DNA of 64,000 nt from Dendrosporobacter quercicolus (GTDB lineage: Bacteria > Bacillota > Negativicutes > DSM-1736 > Dendrosporobacteraceae). The stretch covers positions 1-64,000 of the forward strand of contig NZ_FNHB01000015.1 of the NCBI RefSeq assembly GCF_900104455.1. The letters are read 5' to 3'. The stretch's first letter is position 1. Every line of letters begins with the position of its first letter. This document shows positions 34,840 through 42,162 of the stretch, in pieces. The position numbers and the translations under genes were made by a program. The notes below the pieces were generated by a model, which saw nothing but the letters and a program-made list of their open reading frames with translations, was not told where the DNA came from and did not search any database.

Positions 34840-36246
34840 TTATACTTGCATGGAAAATCCGACTTTTCGCGGCTGCCAGAGGGCCAAAGCCAAAGCATCG
34901 CCAAGGTCAGGCGACTTCAAACTGCGTGTTTTCATGTCTTCTTTACGTTCCAGTTCTATTTCACCTTTGGAATTTACGCGATATTTCCGGTTGGTTAACT
35001 GACTAATCTGCGCGTTGTTATACCAAAGCGTCAATTCATCTTGCCGCAGCATTTCGCGGATCAAACCCCACATCAGACCGGTACTATTGGCATATTTAAC
35101 CGGATCACCTGCGGAGACTTTACCGCCAGAGCCACCGAAATGTCCTTCGTAAACTTTTACATGCGACATCCGCTGGCTTTTTACGACCTCAGCCACACGG
35201 TCATATACACCAACCCCTAGGCCATCGCAGTCTACCCGCACCGACATGGGGATACGGCCATACTTGCCCGTGTACCGGTCCAGCATCTGTATAGTGCGGC
35301 CGGCCAGCTCCATGGTGTTGTTGTGGTTATAAATTTCCGGTTCCATCTGGTGCCGGCGGTCAAATACCGGGCATAGAACTGACTGGTCATCACCGTACCT
35401 GGCAACGTCTGCCCCTATATCGATGCTGCGCGGAACAATAATCAGCGGTACCTTGACGCTGTTTCTTTCCACCCAGTCAAGCGGAATGAAGCTGTCCGGC
35501 ATGGCTTTCGGAAACTGCCCGGCAACCCGCACCCGGAACACATCGCTGTCCTCGCCAAACATGTCAATGATCATCTGGACATATTTCAGTGATACCCGCG
35601 GAGAGTTGCGGCCATCTATTTGAAAGGTGCTGTACATTTCCCGCTTGGAATTGTGGCTGTCAAAAAACCAGCCGGCAAGCTGCGTCGGATTACCGCAAGC
35701 TAGCAGGCCAGCGCCTTCCGTAGAAAGCGCCCCTAAGACCGGCTCAAAAATTTTGTCCGCCACGCCGGATGCTTCGTCAATGATATAAAAAACATGATCA
35801 GCGTGAAACCCTTGGAGCGCGTCCGGCTGCGTTGCCGTTCGCGGTACCGCAAACCATTCTTCGCGATGCGCCTTATGGTAAAATCGTTTGTCGGTCCATT
35901 CGAACAAAAAGCAATCGGCCGACTGACGATTCCATTTGTTGAGTTCGGCCCAGAGAATATCGTGCAGCTGATGCTGGGTTGGCGCAGTACAGGGTACCTT
36001 GGGAAATGGCCGCGAAAACATAAACCACTTTGCAACCCAGCTTTCTACCGCCGATTTTCCAGTACCATGACCGGAACGAACGGAAGTCAGTTGATTATTG
36101 GCGCAGCTATCTAATATTTCCGCCTGAACATCGTCCGGCGTAGCACCAATGACTTCTTTGACATAGTCAATGGGATTGTCGGCATAATAGGCCAAAACAT
36201 GCGGCTGCAATAACAATTCCTCAACCGTTAACATCGTTTTGCCCAC
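34840..36246 (-). CDS. Terminase large subunit
   Basis: The 468-residue packaging motor has the Walker A motif SGHGTGKS at 58-65, Walker B YIIDEAS at 154-160, and the first nuclease acid D280 in IGADVARYGDD. It pumps DNA into the prohead and cuts the concatemer. The gene overlaps the upstream terminase small subunit gene by 19 bases. Confidence 0.93.
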   Translation of the reverse strand: MGKTMLTVEELLLQPHVLAYYADNPIDYVKEVIGATPDDVQAEILDSCANNQLTSVRSGHGTGKSAVESWVAKWFMFSRPFPKVPCTAPTQHQLHDILWAELNKWNRQSADCFLFEWTDKRFYHKAHREEWFAVPRTATQPDALQGFHADHVFYIIDEASGVADKIFEPVLGALSTEGAGLLACGNPTQLAGWFFDSHNSKREMYSTFQIDGRNSPRVSLKYVQMIIDMFGEDSDVFRVRVAGQFPKAMPDSFIPLDWVERNSVKVPLIIVPRSIDIGADVARYGDDQSVLCPVFDRRHQMEPEIYNHNNTMELAGRTIQMLDRYTGKYGRIPMSVRVDCDGLGVGVYDRVAEVVKSQRMSHVKVYEGHFGGSGGKVSAGDPVKYANSTGLMWGLIREMLRQDELTLWYNNAQISQLTNRKYRVNSKGEIELERKEDMKTRSLKSPDLGDALALALWQPRKVGFSMQV

Positions 36247-37052
36247 GCTTCCTGCAAGCGCTGCGCGTGCTCGTTGGCAATATCGCCGCCTTCACCCCTG
36301 GCGTCATTCTCAATGGTGTGTTTGAGGGCAATATAGCGCGCTTTTTGCTGCTGTACCCGGGTTAAGCCGTCCTCAATACGCAGGATGTCATCAATTGCCC
36401 TGGACTGTGTCTCGGCAATATTGGTGACAACCATTTTCGGTACCGGTACCAGCACGGTTTTGGTTGACGCAGTTTTTTCATCGTATAGCTCAACTTCCTG
36501 TTTTTCCTCCCGGAGCTCGGAAAGGATACGGCGCTCTTTTTCGGTTAGGCCGTCCATCAGCTTCTTGATGCGCTCCATCATGCGACGCTCGCGAAAACTG
36601 AGAAAGATAATGCTCTGCTCGACCTGCGCCAGGGTGTTGGTATTGATTTTGCCGTAAAGCGCTTTTTCCTCATCGGTTAAGGTGTCATACCAAATCGTTT
36701 CATGTTCGCCGGTCTTCAAAGCATTTTTACTGCCCGGCGGCGGGCCTTTGCCGCCTTTATTGCCAAGCGCATTTTTATTGCCTTTAGGCGCGCCATGGCC
36801 TTTGGCATTTTGGCTGCCAAACGGCGGGCCTTTCTTTTTGGGAGCGTTCTCTTTTGTATTTAGGAGCGCTCCTTTATCGGTATCGGAGCGCTCCTTTATT
36901 TTTTCATCCCATTTATCTTCGGCTTTCCACTTACGAATGCGGGAATCAGGGACTCCGAGCTGCTCGGCAATATCTTTTAGTTTTGCTTTACCGGCACTCT
37001 CACTCCAAAGCTGAAAAGCCTTTTCCCTATCCGGATTTCTGGGCCTTGCCAC
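36228..37052 (-). CDS. Terminase small subunit, PBSX/TerS-like
   Basis: The 274-residue protein starts with an HTH (LKDIAEQLGVPDSRIRKWKAEDKW, residues about 24-46), then a Gly/Lys/Asn-rich linker (GNKNALGNKGGKGPPPGSKN), then helices for oligomerisation. This is the layout of many Firmicute TerS proteins that bind pac or cos DNA. GTG start. Overlaps the large subunit gene. Confidence 0.85.
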   Translation of the reverse strand: MARPRNPDREKAFQLWSESAGKAKLKDIAEQLGVPDSRIRKWKAEDKWDEKIKERSDTDKGALLNTKENAPKKKGPPFGSQNAKGHGAPKGNKNALGNKGGKGPPPGSKNALKTGEHETIWYDTLTDEEKALYGKINTNTLAQVEQSIIFLSFRERRMMERIKKLMDGLTEKERRILSELREEKQEVELYDEKTASTKTVLVPVPKMVVTNIAETQSRAIDDILRIEDGLTRVQQQKARYIALKHTIENDARGEGGDIANEHAQRLQEAWAKRC

Positions 37053-37087
37053 TACACGCTCACCACCCCCACACGGTAAACCAAAAG

Positions 37088-37321
37088 CTAAAGCTCATCG
37101 CGCTGGAGTTCTATATCCAGTTCAATGAGCTTTTTTAGATCGTCTACCGTTTTGATTTCTATTTGCCCCCGCTGAAAGTCGCTAACCCATTTGCCAATTC
37201 CAGCTTGGACAATCTTGCGGTATTTCCCCTTGGAATCGGCAATTCCTTCGATAACAGCCGCTTGGTGCTGTAAGAGTAAGCTATTATTATCTATTTCCGA
37301 ACATTTGTTTGTTTTGGACAT
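37088..37321 (-). CDS. Small hypothetical protein upstream of terminase
   Basis: The 77-residue product from ATG at 37321 is helical: LLQHQAAVIEGIADSKGKYRKIVQAGIGKWVSD, then a DDLKKLIELDIELQRDEL tail. The longer reading (to 37387) lacks a good ribosome binding site. Position before TerS suggests a packaging or regulatory role; family not recognised. Confidence 0.5.
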   Translation of the reverse strand: MSKTNKCSEIDNNSLLLQHQAAVIEGIADSKGKYRKIVQAGIGKWVSDFQRGQIEIKTVDDLKKLIELDIELQRDEL

Positions 37322-37425
37322 TGTTTGATACCCCCGCCATCTTGTAAAATGGTGATGAGATAGTAGCCCTCCGCAATCTGTGGCCACAGTGCAACCTACT
37401 ATCTCTCGCCGGGGTATCCGGTATC

Positions 37426-37461
37426 GGGAGGACGTTAGCGCGTCCTCCCTTTCTCTTTTTT
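37426..37461 (+). terminator. Terminator facing the plus strand
   Basis: GGGAGGACG (37426-37434) pairs with CGTCCTCCC (37441-37449) around 6 nt, and TTTCTCTTTTTT follows on the plus strand. No plus-strand gene lies upstream, so it may stop antisense transcription into the methyltransferase gene. On the minus strand it is a hairpin without a U-run. Confidence 0.55.
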
Positions 37462-38434
37462 ATGCAGACAACAAAATATTGTCGCGAATATGTTCGGCAA
37501 TTGCCTTCATGAATAACGGCGGTACTGAATTACCGATCCTTGCCCACTGCTCGCTGTATGAGCCGATAAATTGAAAGTCGTCCGGAAAACTTCCCAAGCG
37601 CTTGGCCTCGGCGATGCTAATCGCCCGCGGCTCTTCCCAATGGCAAAGTGTAGCAAAGCCTCTGCCGGTCTGCGTTTTTACCAGAGTCCTTGACGGCCTG
37701 TCCGGATGCAGTTTTACCACATCACTATAATGCCCGTTCAGGTTGAGGGCATCGCCCATGTCGCTGCCAATCGGTACTCTGCGCCAGATAGCTGCATACT
37801 TTTCATTCAGCATAGGAATTTCTTCTGGAACGCACCCTCGCAAAGCTTGCCTCACGGTGATCGGCCGCGCCTGCGGTCTTGGATGGCTGGGCTCTATGCC
37901 CAAATCTTCCCGAATGCCGATAAAAATCATCCTCTCCCTGCTTTGCGGTACATTGAAATACTTGGCATTCATTAACCTAGCTTTAACGCGATACCCGCTT
38001 GCTTTTAGCGCACGTAAAATCTCAGCAAATATAACCTTCATTTTCCCTTTGACCATACCAGAAGATACATTTTCCATAACAAAGACTTTCGGACGCAGTC
38101 CTTGCAGTAGCCTTACATATTCACGGAACAGCTGGTTGCGGTCATCGTCAGCATCTCGCTTACCCGACATGCTGAATCCCTGGCAAGGTGGACTGCCGTC
38201 AAGCAAATCCAATTCTCCCGGTTTTAGGCCCGTAATTCGCAGCACTTCGCCAACACTCAGTTGAGCGATATCGCCATGGTACACAGGCGTCCCCGGATGG
38301 TTCAGACGATACGTAGCTACCGCATTATTATCCCATTCGACTGCCAGCAAAACTTCTCCCCTAGCCAGCTTATAGCCGAGTGAGCTGCCACCGCAGCCGG
38401 CAAATGTCGATACGACTTTAAACCGGGAATTCAT
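37460..38434 (-). CDS. DNA (cytosine-5) methyltransferase
   Basis: The 324-residue protein has motif I FAGCGGSSLG at 11-20, the catalytic PCQG with C84, ENV at 121-123, and motif X GNSVPPLF near the C-terminus. It transfers methyl groups to cytosine C5. No matching nuclease lies beside it, so it is probably an orphan phage enzyme used to evade host restriction. It overlaps the ParB-like gene by 17 bases. Confidence 0.93.
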   Translation of the reverse strand: MNSRFKVVSTFAGCGGSSLGYKLARGEVLLAVEWDNNAVATYRLNHPGTPVYHGDIAQLSVGEVLRITGLKPGELDLLDGSPPCQGFSMSGKRDADDDRNQLFREYVRLLQGLRPKVFVMENVSSGMVKGKMKVIFAEILRALKASGYRVKARLMNAKYFNVPQSRERMIFIGIREDLGIEPSHPRPQARPITVRQALRGCVPEEIPMLNEKYAAIWRRVPIGSDMGDALNLNGHYSDVVKLHPDRPSRTLVKTQTGRGFATLCHWEEPRAISIAEAKRLGSFPDDFQFIGSYSEQWARIGNSVPPLFMKAIAEHIRDNILLSA

Positions 38435-38957
38435 GCCCGCATTGTGGACATGTTACTTTTTTAACCGTGTCCGCCACGCTTTCGTCATACTCAGGGAATT
38501 CTTGATCGGGAATACTAAACTGTTTAACAATGTCGGCAAATTCCTCCGCGTTGTAACCGGTTAAGTCGAGATCCAGTTCGCTGGCCTGCAGATCCTCCAG
38601 GATTTCGGCTAACAGGGTTGGATCCATTACCGCCAGTTCCGCAATTCGATTATCGGCGATAAGATCAGCGTATTCATCCTCTTCTGATGAATAATTTTGG
38701 CAATCTATAGGCACTTGACCAACATCCAAATACAATGCTGCCAGCAAGCGGCCATGACCACGTACAATATAGCCGGATTGTATACTGACAGTAATCGGCG
38801 TTCGCCATCCCTGGTACTGAATAATCCTAGCCAGCAATTGGATCTGCTTGTCCGGATGCTGGTGGGGATTGCGAGGATGGGGAATAAGAGTGGAAATATC
38901 GACGATCTCATCATGGGAGCAATGAACGGCGATCCCGCCGGCAGTAATTGTATTCAA
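38418..38957 (-). CDS. ParB-domain protein with C-terminal zinc motif
   Basis: The 179-residue protein has a ParB/sulfiredoxin-like nuclease domain at about 15-110, with IVRGHGRLLAA near 63-73. The C-terminus ends CPQCGHEFPV, a single CxxC. It closely resembles the N-terminal half of the next upstream gene product (RNPNQHP versus RNPHQHP, then VVRGHGRLLAA). It is coupled to the cytosine methyltransferase by overlap and may serve as its specificity or partner module. Confidence 0.8.
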   Translation of the reverse strand: MNTITAGGIAVHCSHDEIVDISTLIPHPRNPHQHPDKQIQLLARIIQYQGWRTPITVSIQSGYIVRGHGRLLAALYLDVGQVPIDCQNYSSEEDEYADLIADNRIAELAVMDPTLLAEILEDLQASELDLDLTGYNAEEFADIVKQFSIPDQEFPEYDESVADTVKKVTCPQCGHEFPV

Positions 38958-38981
38958 AGTTTCACCTCATAAAGTTTTTTA

Positions 38982-40349
38982 TTATAGACAAATGGCTTTT
39001 TGCTGCGAGAATTCTTCCCATCGCCGAATGATAACATCACAGTACACCGGATCAATCTCCATCATGTAGCAAACGCGGTCAGTCTGCTCGGCCGCCATCA
39101 GAGTACTGCCTGCACCTCCAAAAAAGTCAGCCGTTATTTCACCTAGCCGGCTTGAATTTTGTATCGCTCGGGCGCAAAGCCCGATCGGCTTCATAGTCGG
39201 ATGCTCACCGTTTCTGAGCGGCTTTTCGAAACGCCAGACACTAGTCATGCTATCATCACCGGCTTGCAACACCTCATAGGACGGAACCCTGATGGTCACA
39301 GTCTGAACACCGGCTGTAAACGTAAGCAACGCCCCATTGCCCTCTTGGCGGACGGTAATGGGCGCTGCTTCGTCGATAACGGTACCCTGTTTGCGTCCAC
39401 CGTACCAGCAATGAGCGCCGCCTGGTTTCCAGCCGTACAGGATTGGTTCATGCCGCCATTGGTAGTCTTGCCGGCCAAGTACGAATTGGTTCTTTACCCA
39501 GATCAGGCACTGCTTGAGCAGCCACCCGGCATCCTGCAGCGCGCCACGGAAGTTACTGCCTTCGGAGTCGGCGTGGCAGACATAAATGGCGCCGCCGGCA
39601 TCTACAGCCTCCAACATGGAGGTAAATGCTACTTTTAGAAATTCGTTAAATTGTTCTGTAGGCATATCGTCATTCCTGATTGTTAACTTTTCAGCCGTGG
39701 CGCCTTCATAGGCGACATTGTACGGCGGATCCGTGAATACCATAGCCGCTTTCCGGCCGTCCATAAGCTTTTCCACATCTGCCATTACCGTGGCATCGCC
39801 GCACATCAGGCGGTGCCGACCGAGCTGCCAGATGTCGCCGGACTTGGTCACCGGCTCTTTGATCGCGGCAGCGGCTGCAGCCGTGTCGAAATCATCTTCT
39901 TTCACCGGGGCGCGGAAGTCGGCCAGCAGGTTGTCGAGCTGCTTGTCGTTATAGCCAGTCAAACCAATGTCGAAATCACCGGCGCTGATATCGGTAACCA
40001 GTTCAGCGAGCAGGGCATCGTCGATCTGAGACAGCTCGGCTATTCGGTTATCAGCGACGAGATCGGCCCATTCTTCGGCCTCTGTAGCATAATTCTGCCG
40101 ATCTACAGGTACTTGCCCCACTCCTAAAAGTTGCGCCGCCAGCAGCCGCCCGTGGCCGCGTACGACGAAACCGGAGCGGGAGCTCACGGTGATCGGCGCG
40201 CGCCAGCCCTGGTTTTTGATGATTTTGGCCAGCATCTCGATTTGTTTCTGAGGATGCTGATTCGGATTTCGAGGATTCGGGACCAGTATCATGACGTCGG
40301 CCAGTTCGGTAAACGCGCAATGTACCGGAATCCCGTCAGCATAATTCAT
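38982..40349 (-). CDS. ParB-domain / adenine-type DNA methyltransferase fusion
   Basis: About 455 residues from ATG at 40349 (AGGCAGGTGATGAT upstream). The N-terminal 165 residues form a ParB-like domain (VVRGHGRLLAA); the rest is a class beta N6-adenine or N4-cytosine methyltransferase with DPPYNVAYEG near 207 and a C-terminal FFGGAGSTLMAAE AdoMet site. Such fusions occur in many phages and mobile elements. It is probably an orphan modification enzyme. Confidence 0.9.
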   Translation of the reverse strand: MNYADGIPVHCAFTELADVMILVPNPRNPNQHPQKQIEMLAKIIKNQGWRAPITVSSRSGFVVRGHGRLLAAQLLGVGQVPVDRQNYATEAEEWADLVADNRIAELSQIDDALLAELVTDISAGDFDIGLTGYNDKQLDNLLADFRAPVKEDDFDTAAAAAAIKEPVTKSGDIWQLGRHRLMCGDATVMADVEKLMDGRKAAMVFTDPPYNVAYEGATAEKLTIRNDDMPTEQFNEFLKVAFTSMLEAVDAGGAIYVCHADSEGSNFRGALQDAGWLLKQCLIWVKNQFVLGRQDYQWRHEPILYGWKPGGAHCWYGGRKQGTVIDEAAPITVRQEGNGALLTFTAGVQTVTIRVPSYEVLQAGDDSMTSVWRFEKPLRNGEHPTMKPIGLCARAIQNSSRLGEITADFFGGAGSTLMAAEQTDRVCYMMEIDPVYCDVIIRRWEEFSQQKAICL

Positions 40350-40377
40350 ATCATCACCTGCCTTAATAAAAAAGAGC

Positions 40378-40551
40378 CTATTCAATAGGCTCCATGTCGT
40401 CCAAGGATATCCAAGCAGTTGGGCCGCCCTGGAAACGCTGGACTTCCACCTTGTCGCTTTGGCTCTCGGATATATCTACAATTGTTACCACTGTGCCGGC
40501 CGGCCAAGTGCCAGCACCCCATTTTACTGCTTCAAATAATTTACCTTTCAT
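40378..40551 (-). CDS. Small hypothetical phage protein
   Basis: The 57-residue product (MKGKLFEAVKWGAGTWPAGT start, ending WISLDDMEPIE) is beta-rich with a GTWPAGTVVTIVD turn, like a small SH3-type barrel. ATG has AGAAGGGG upstream. It is the second gene after the late promoter. Family not recognised. Confidence 0.7.
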   Translation of the reverse strand: MKGKLFEAVKWGAGTWPAGTVVTIVDISESQSDKVEVQRFQGGPTAWISLDDMEPIE

Positions 40552-40608
40552 AAAAACCCCTTCTTTCTGTTAGCGTTGTTGTATTAATCACTTGGTTCGC
40601 CTTAAAAG

Positions 40609-40725
40609 TCAAGGTTTTCTTTTGATTTCTTTTATTTTTCTATCTCGACAGCGCAACCCTTGCCATTTACGGATACAATAGCCGTCTTGCTGGCAGGCAC
40701 AGGCTGTTTGGCATTTGATTAGCAT
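40609..40725 (-). CDS. Cysteine-rich miniprotein, first gene after the late promoter
   Basis: The 38-residue product has five Cys (CQTACAC, YC, RC) followed by a very basic tail KIKEIKRKP. AGGAGG lies four bases before the ATG. Small Cys-rich basic peptides of this kind are common in phage operons and may bind zinc or nucleic acid. It is the first gene reached if transcription passes the 40741 terminator. Confidence 0.65.
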   Translation of the reverse strand: MLIKCQTACACQQDGYCIRKWQGLRCRDRKIKEIKRKP

Positions 40726-40740
40726 ATAGCCTCCTGCATT

Positions 40741-40782
40741 AAAAAACGGCATCGCTAAAGCAACAAATGCCTAACGATGCCG
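40741..40782 (-). terminator. Strong intrinsic terminator just after the late promoter (tR'-like)
   Basis: CGGCATCG (minus strand 40782-40775) pairs with CGATGCCG (40754-40747), with further partial pairing inside, and TTTTTT follows at 40746-40741. It is only about 90 nt downstream of the expected start of the 40843-40871 promoter, so it would stop transcripts before the first late gene unless it is overcome. Confidence 0.85.
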
Positions 40783-40784
40783 TA

Positions 40785-40815
40785 AAAATATGAAAGCCGC
40801 CAAAAGCTGGCGGCT
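40785..40815 (-). terminator. First hairpin of the late leader
   Basis: AGCCGCC pairs with GGCGGCT (40809-40815 with 40795-40801) around a 7-nt loop; TTCATATTTTT follows on the minus strand. It may be a weaker terminator or a structural part of the leader RNA. Confidence 0.6.
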
Positions 40816-40826
40816 AAGTAATTACA

Positions 40827-40871
40827 AGTATAACACACTAACATATTAACACGGGCAGATTGTCATGTCAA
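40827..40871 (-). promoter_or_regulatory. Late promoter (PR'-like) with -10-like element in the initial transcribed region
   Basis: On the minus strand TTGACA (40871-40866), a 17-nt spacer and TAATAT (40848-40843) make a near-consensus housekeeping promoter. A second -10-like hexamer TATACT at 40832-40827 falls about +3 to +10 of the transcript, like the pause-inducing element of lambdoid PR'. The -35 lies within a GACAT/TGACA/TGACA repeat. It is 38 bp past the stop of the 40910 regulator gene. Confidence 0.85.
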
Positions 40872-40909
40872 TGTCGCGTTTTTGTCATAAAACAGTGATT
40901 TATTAACTT

Positions 40910-41431
40910 TTAAAAAATCCCATCTATCCCGAATATTAAGGCGCTAAGGCGATCGCTTGCCCTATTGACATCGCGGTAATAGGTTTTTTGAGAAATATTT
41001 TCTTTTTTCATGATTTCTTCTATGCTGATATCTTCAAAATAAGTTGCTTTTAGCACCCTATGCCCCCTTCTTTCATCGGCTTTCCTTGCTTTTTGGCAGT
41101 ATATTTCGTATATATCCAGCATGGCATTAACGTGGGACACAATAATACTGGTTCGGGTGACACTACGCTTTATAGATTCTATGTATACGTCATCCTCTTT
41201 ATCAAGTAACTCATCTAGAATATCAATAGCATTTTCTTTAGCCATTTTTATATCGTAAATGGCGTTTTTACAATGTTCTTGAAGAGCCTGAAAGTTATCC
41301 AGCAACAACTTAGTATTACGCAATCTCTTATCATGCTTAGACTTTCTTTGCTCCTCGTCATACTCGCGAACGGCCTTGACGGCTAGCTTGATAATTTGTT
41401 CGTGTTTTGAGCTAATTCGTTCTTTGTTCAT
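40910..41431 (-). CDS. Late gene regulator, ArpU/sigma-like
   Basis: The 173-residue protein is helical, with a C-terminal HTH (EDISIEEIMKKENISQKTYYRDVNRASDRL, shown here by its parts SIEEIMKKENISQ and TYYRDVNRA) like sigma region 4 and ArpU/RinA-type phage regulators. It is the last early gene and sits directly before the late promoter and its terminator, where lambda has Q. It may activate the promoter or act as an antiterminator; the strong promoter favours the latter. Confidence 0.72.
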   Translation of the reverse strand: MNKERISSKHEQIIKLAVKAVREYDEEQRKSKHDKRLRNTKLLLDNFQALQEHCKNAIYDIKMAKENAIDILDELLDKEDDVYIESIKRSVTRTSIIVSHVNAMLDIYEIYCQKARKADERRGHRVLKATYFEDISIEEIMKKENISQKTYYRDVNRASDRLSALIFGIDGIF

Positions 41432-41491
41432 GCCATCACCCCTCTATCTATTTTAAGCTGGAAGGGCAGCGCGCGCCGCCCTCAGCACTAT

Positions 41492-41599
41492 TTATCTGCG
41501 AAACATTCCCGAAAACCCGCAGGCTATAACCGATATGATAATTACAGAGCCTGCCCAATGCCAAAAGTCTTGAAAAACAAATTGAAGTATTTCAAGCAT
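41492..41599 (-). CDS. Small membrane peptide
   Basis: The 35-residue product has one membrane segment (WAGSVIIISVIACGFSG) flanked by aromatic and basic residues. AAGGGAGGAAAGCTG precedes the ATG. It follows another small hydrophobic gene by 14 bp. Function unknown. Confidence 0.6.
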   Translation of the reverse strand: MLEILQFVFQDFWHWAGSVIIISVIACGFSGMFRR

Positions 41600-41613
41600 C
41601 AGCTTTCCTCCCT

Positions 41614-41700
41614 TCACATAAAACCAAATAACTTTGCCATTCCATAGGCTGCCATTACCGGTAAGAACACTTCTGAAAACCAGCGATTAAAGTAGCTCAT
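41614..41700 (-). CDS. Small membrane peptide
   Basis: The 28-residue product is hydrophobic from residue 9 onward (VFLPVMAAYGMAKLFGF). The ATG is 7 bp past the stop of the 41708 gene. It is paired with the next small membrane gene. Function unknown; a pair like this could form a membrane complex or a toxin. Confidence 0.5.
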   Translation of the reverse strand: MSYFNRWFSEVFLPVMAAYGMAKLFGFM

Positions 41701-41707
41701 TAACTAA

Positions 41708-42148
41708 TCACCCCTCCGCCTTCCTCATCGCCGCCGACATCGTATTTGCCGGCGGCTCCTGACCAAACAGTTCAAACAGTACCCGCGGCGTATAGCGGCG
41801 CTCCTTATTCACGTAAGCGACCTGCTTGCGGATATTTCCGCGCAGCTTGTCCATTTGCTTGAAAACGGATTCATGCTCTATAAAAAAGTCGTAAATCGGC
41901 ATCAGTATCGTAAGGTTGTCCTTTAAATCCCGGCGCTTGATGCGTAACTCCTTGATTTTTTTTGACATTTTTCCGCCAACTCTGACCGGGAAATCATTTA
42001 TCTCAAGCCAGTGGTCAATATCCATGATCGCCGCCTGGCAACGGTCAATCTCTTCCTGCAGAATCCCTATAGTAGCCGGCATAGTTCTGACTATTGCCCC
42101 AAGTTCTTCGATAACCTGCCGGATTTTAGCTGTTTCTTTGGATTCCAT
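41708..42148 (-). CDS. Hypothetical coiled-coil early protein
   Basis: About 146 residues from ATG at 42148, preceded by GGGAGGGACGCTG. Helical and charged, with MSKKIKELRIKRRDLKDNL near 60-80 and a C-terminal RRYTPRVLFELFGQEPP. Family not recognised. It follows the 493-residue gene and precedes the small membrane pair. Confidence 0.6.
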   Translation of the reverse strand: MESKETAKIRQVIEELGAIVRTMPATIGILQEEIDRCQAAIMDIDHWLEINDFPVRVGGKMSKKIKELRIKRRDLKDNLTILMPIYDFFIEHESVFKQMDKLRGNIRKQVAYVNKERRYTPRVLFELFGQEPPANTMSAAMRKAEG

Positions 42149-42162
42149 CAGCGTCCCTCCCG

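Noticed and set aside
34827-34904. N-terminal extension of the portal from ATG 34904
   Set aside because: It overlaps the terminase gene and lacks a ribosome binding site, while TTG at 34826 has GGGAGGTG.
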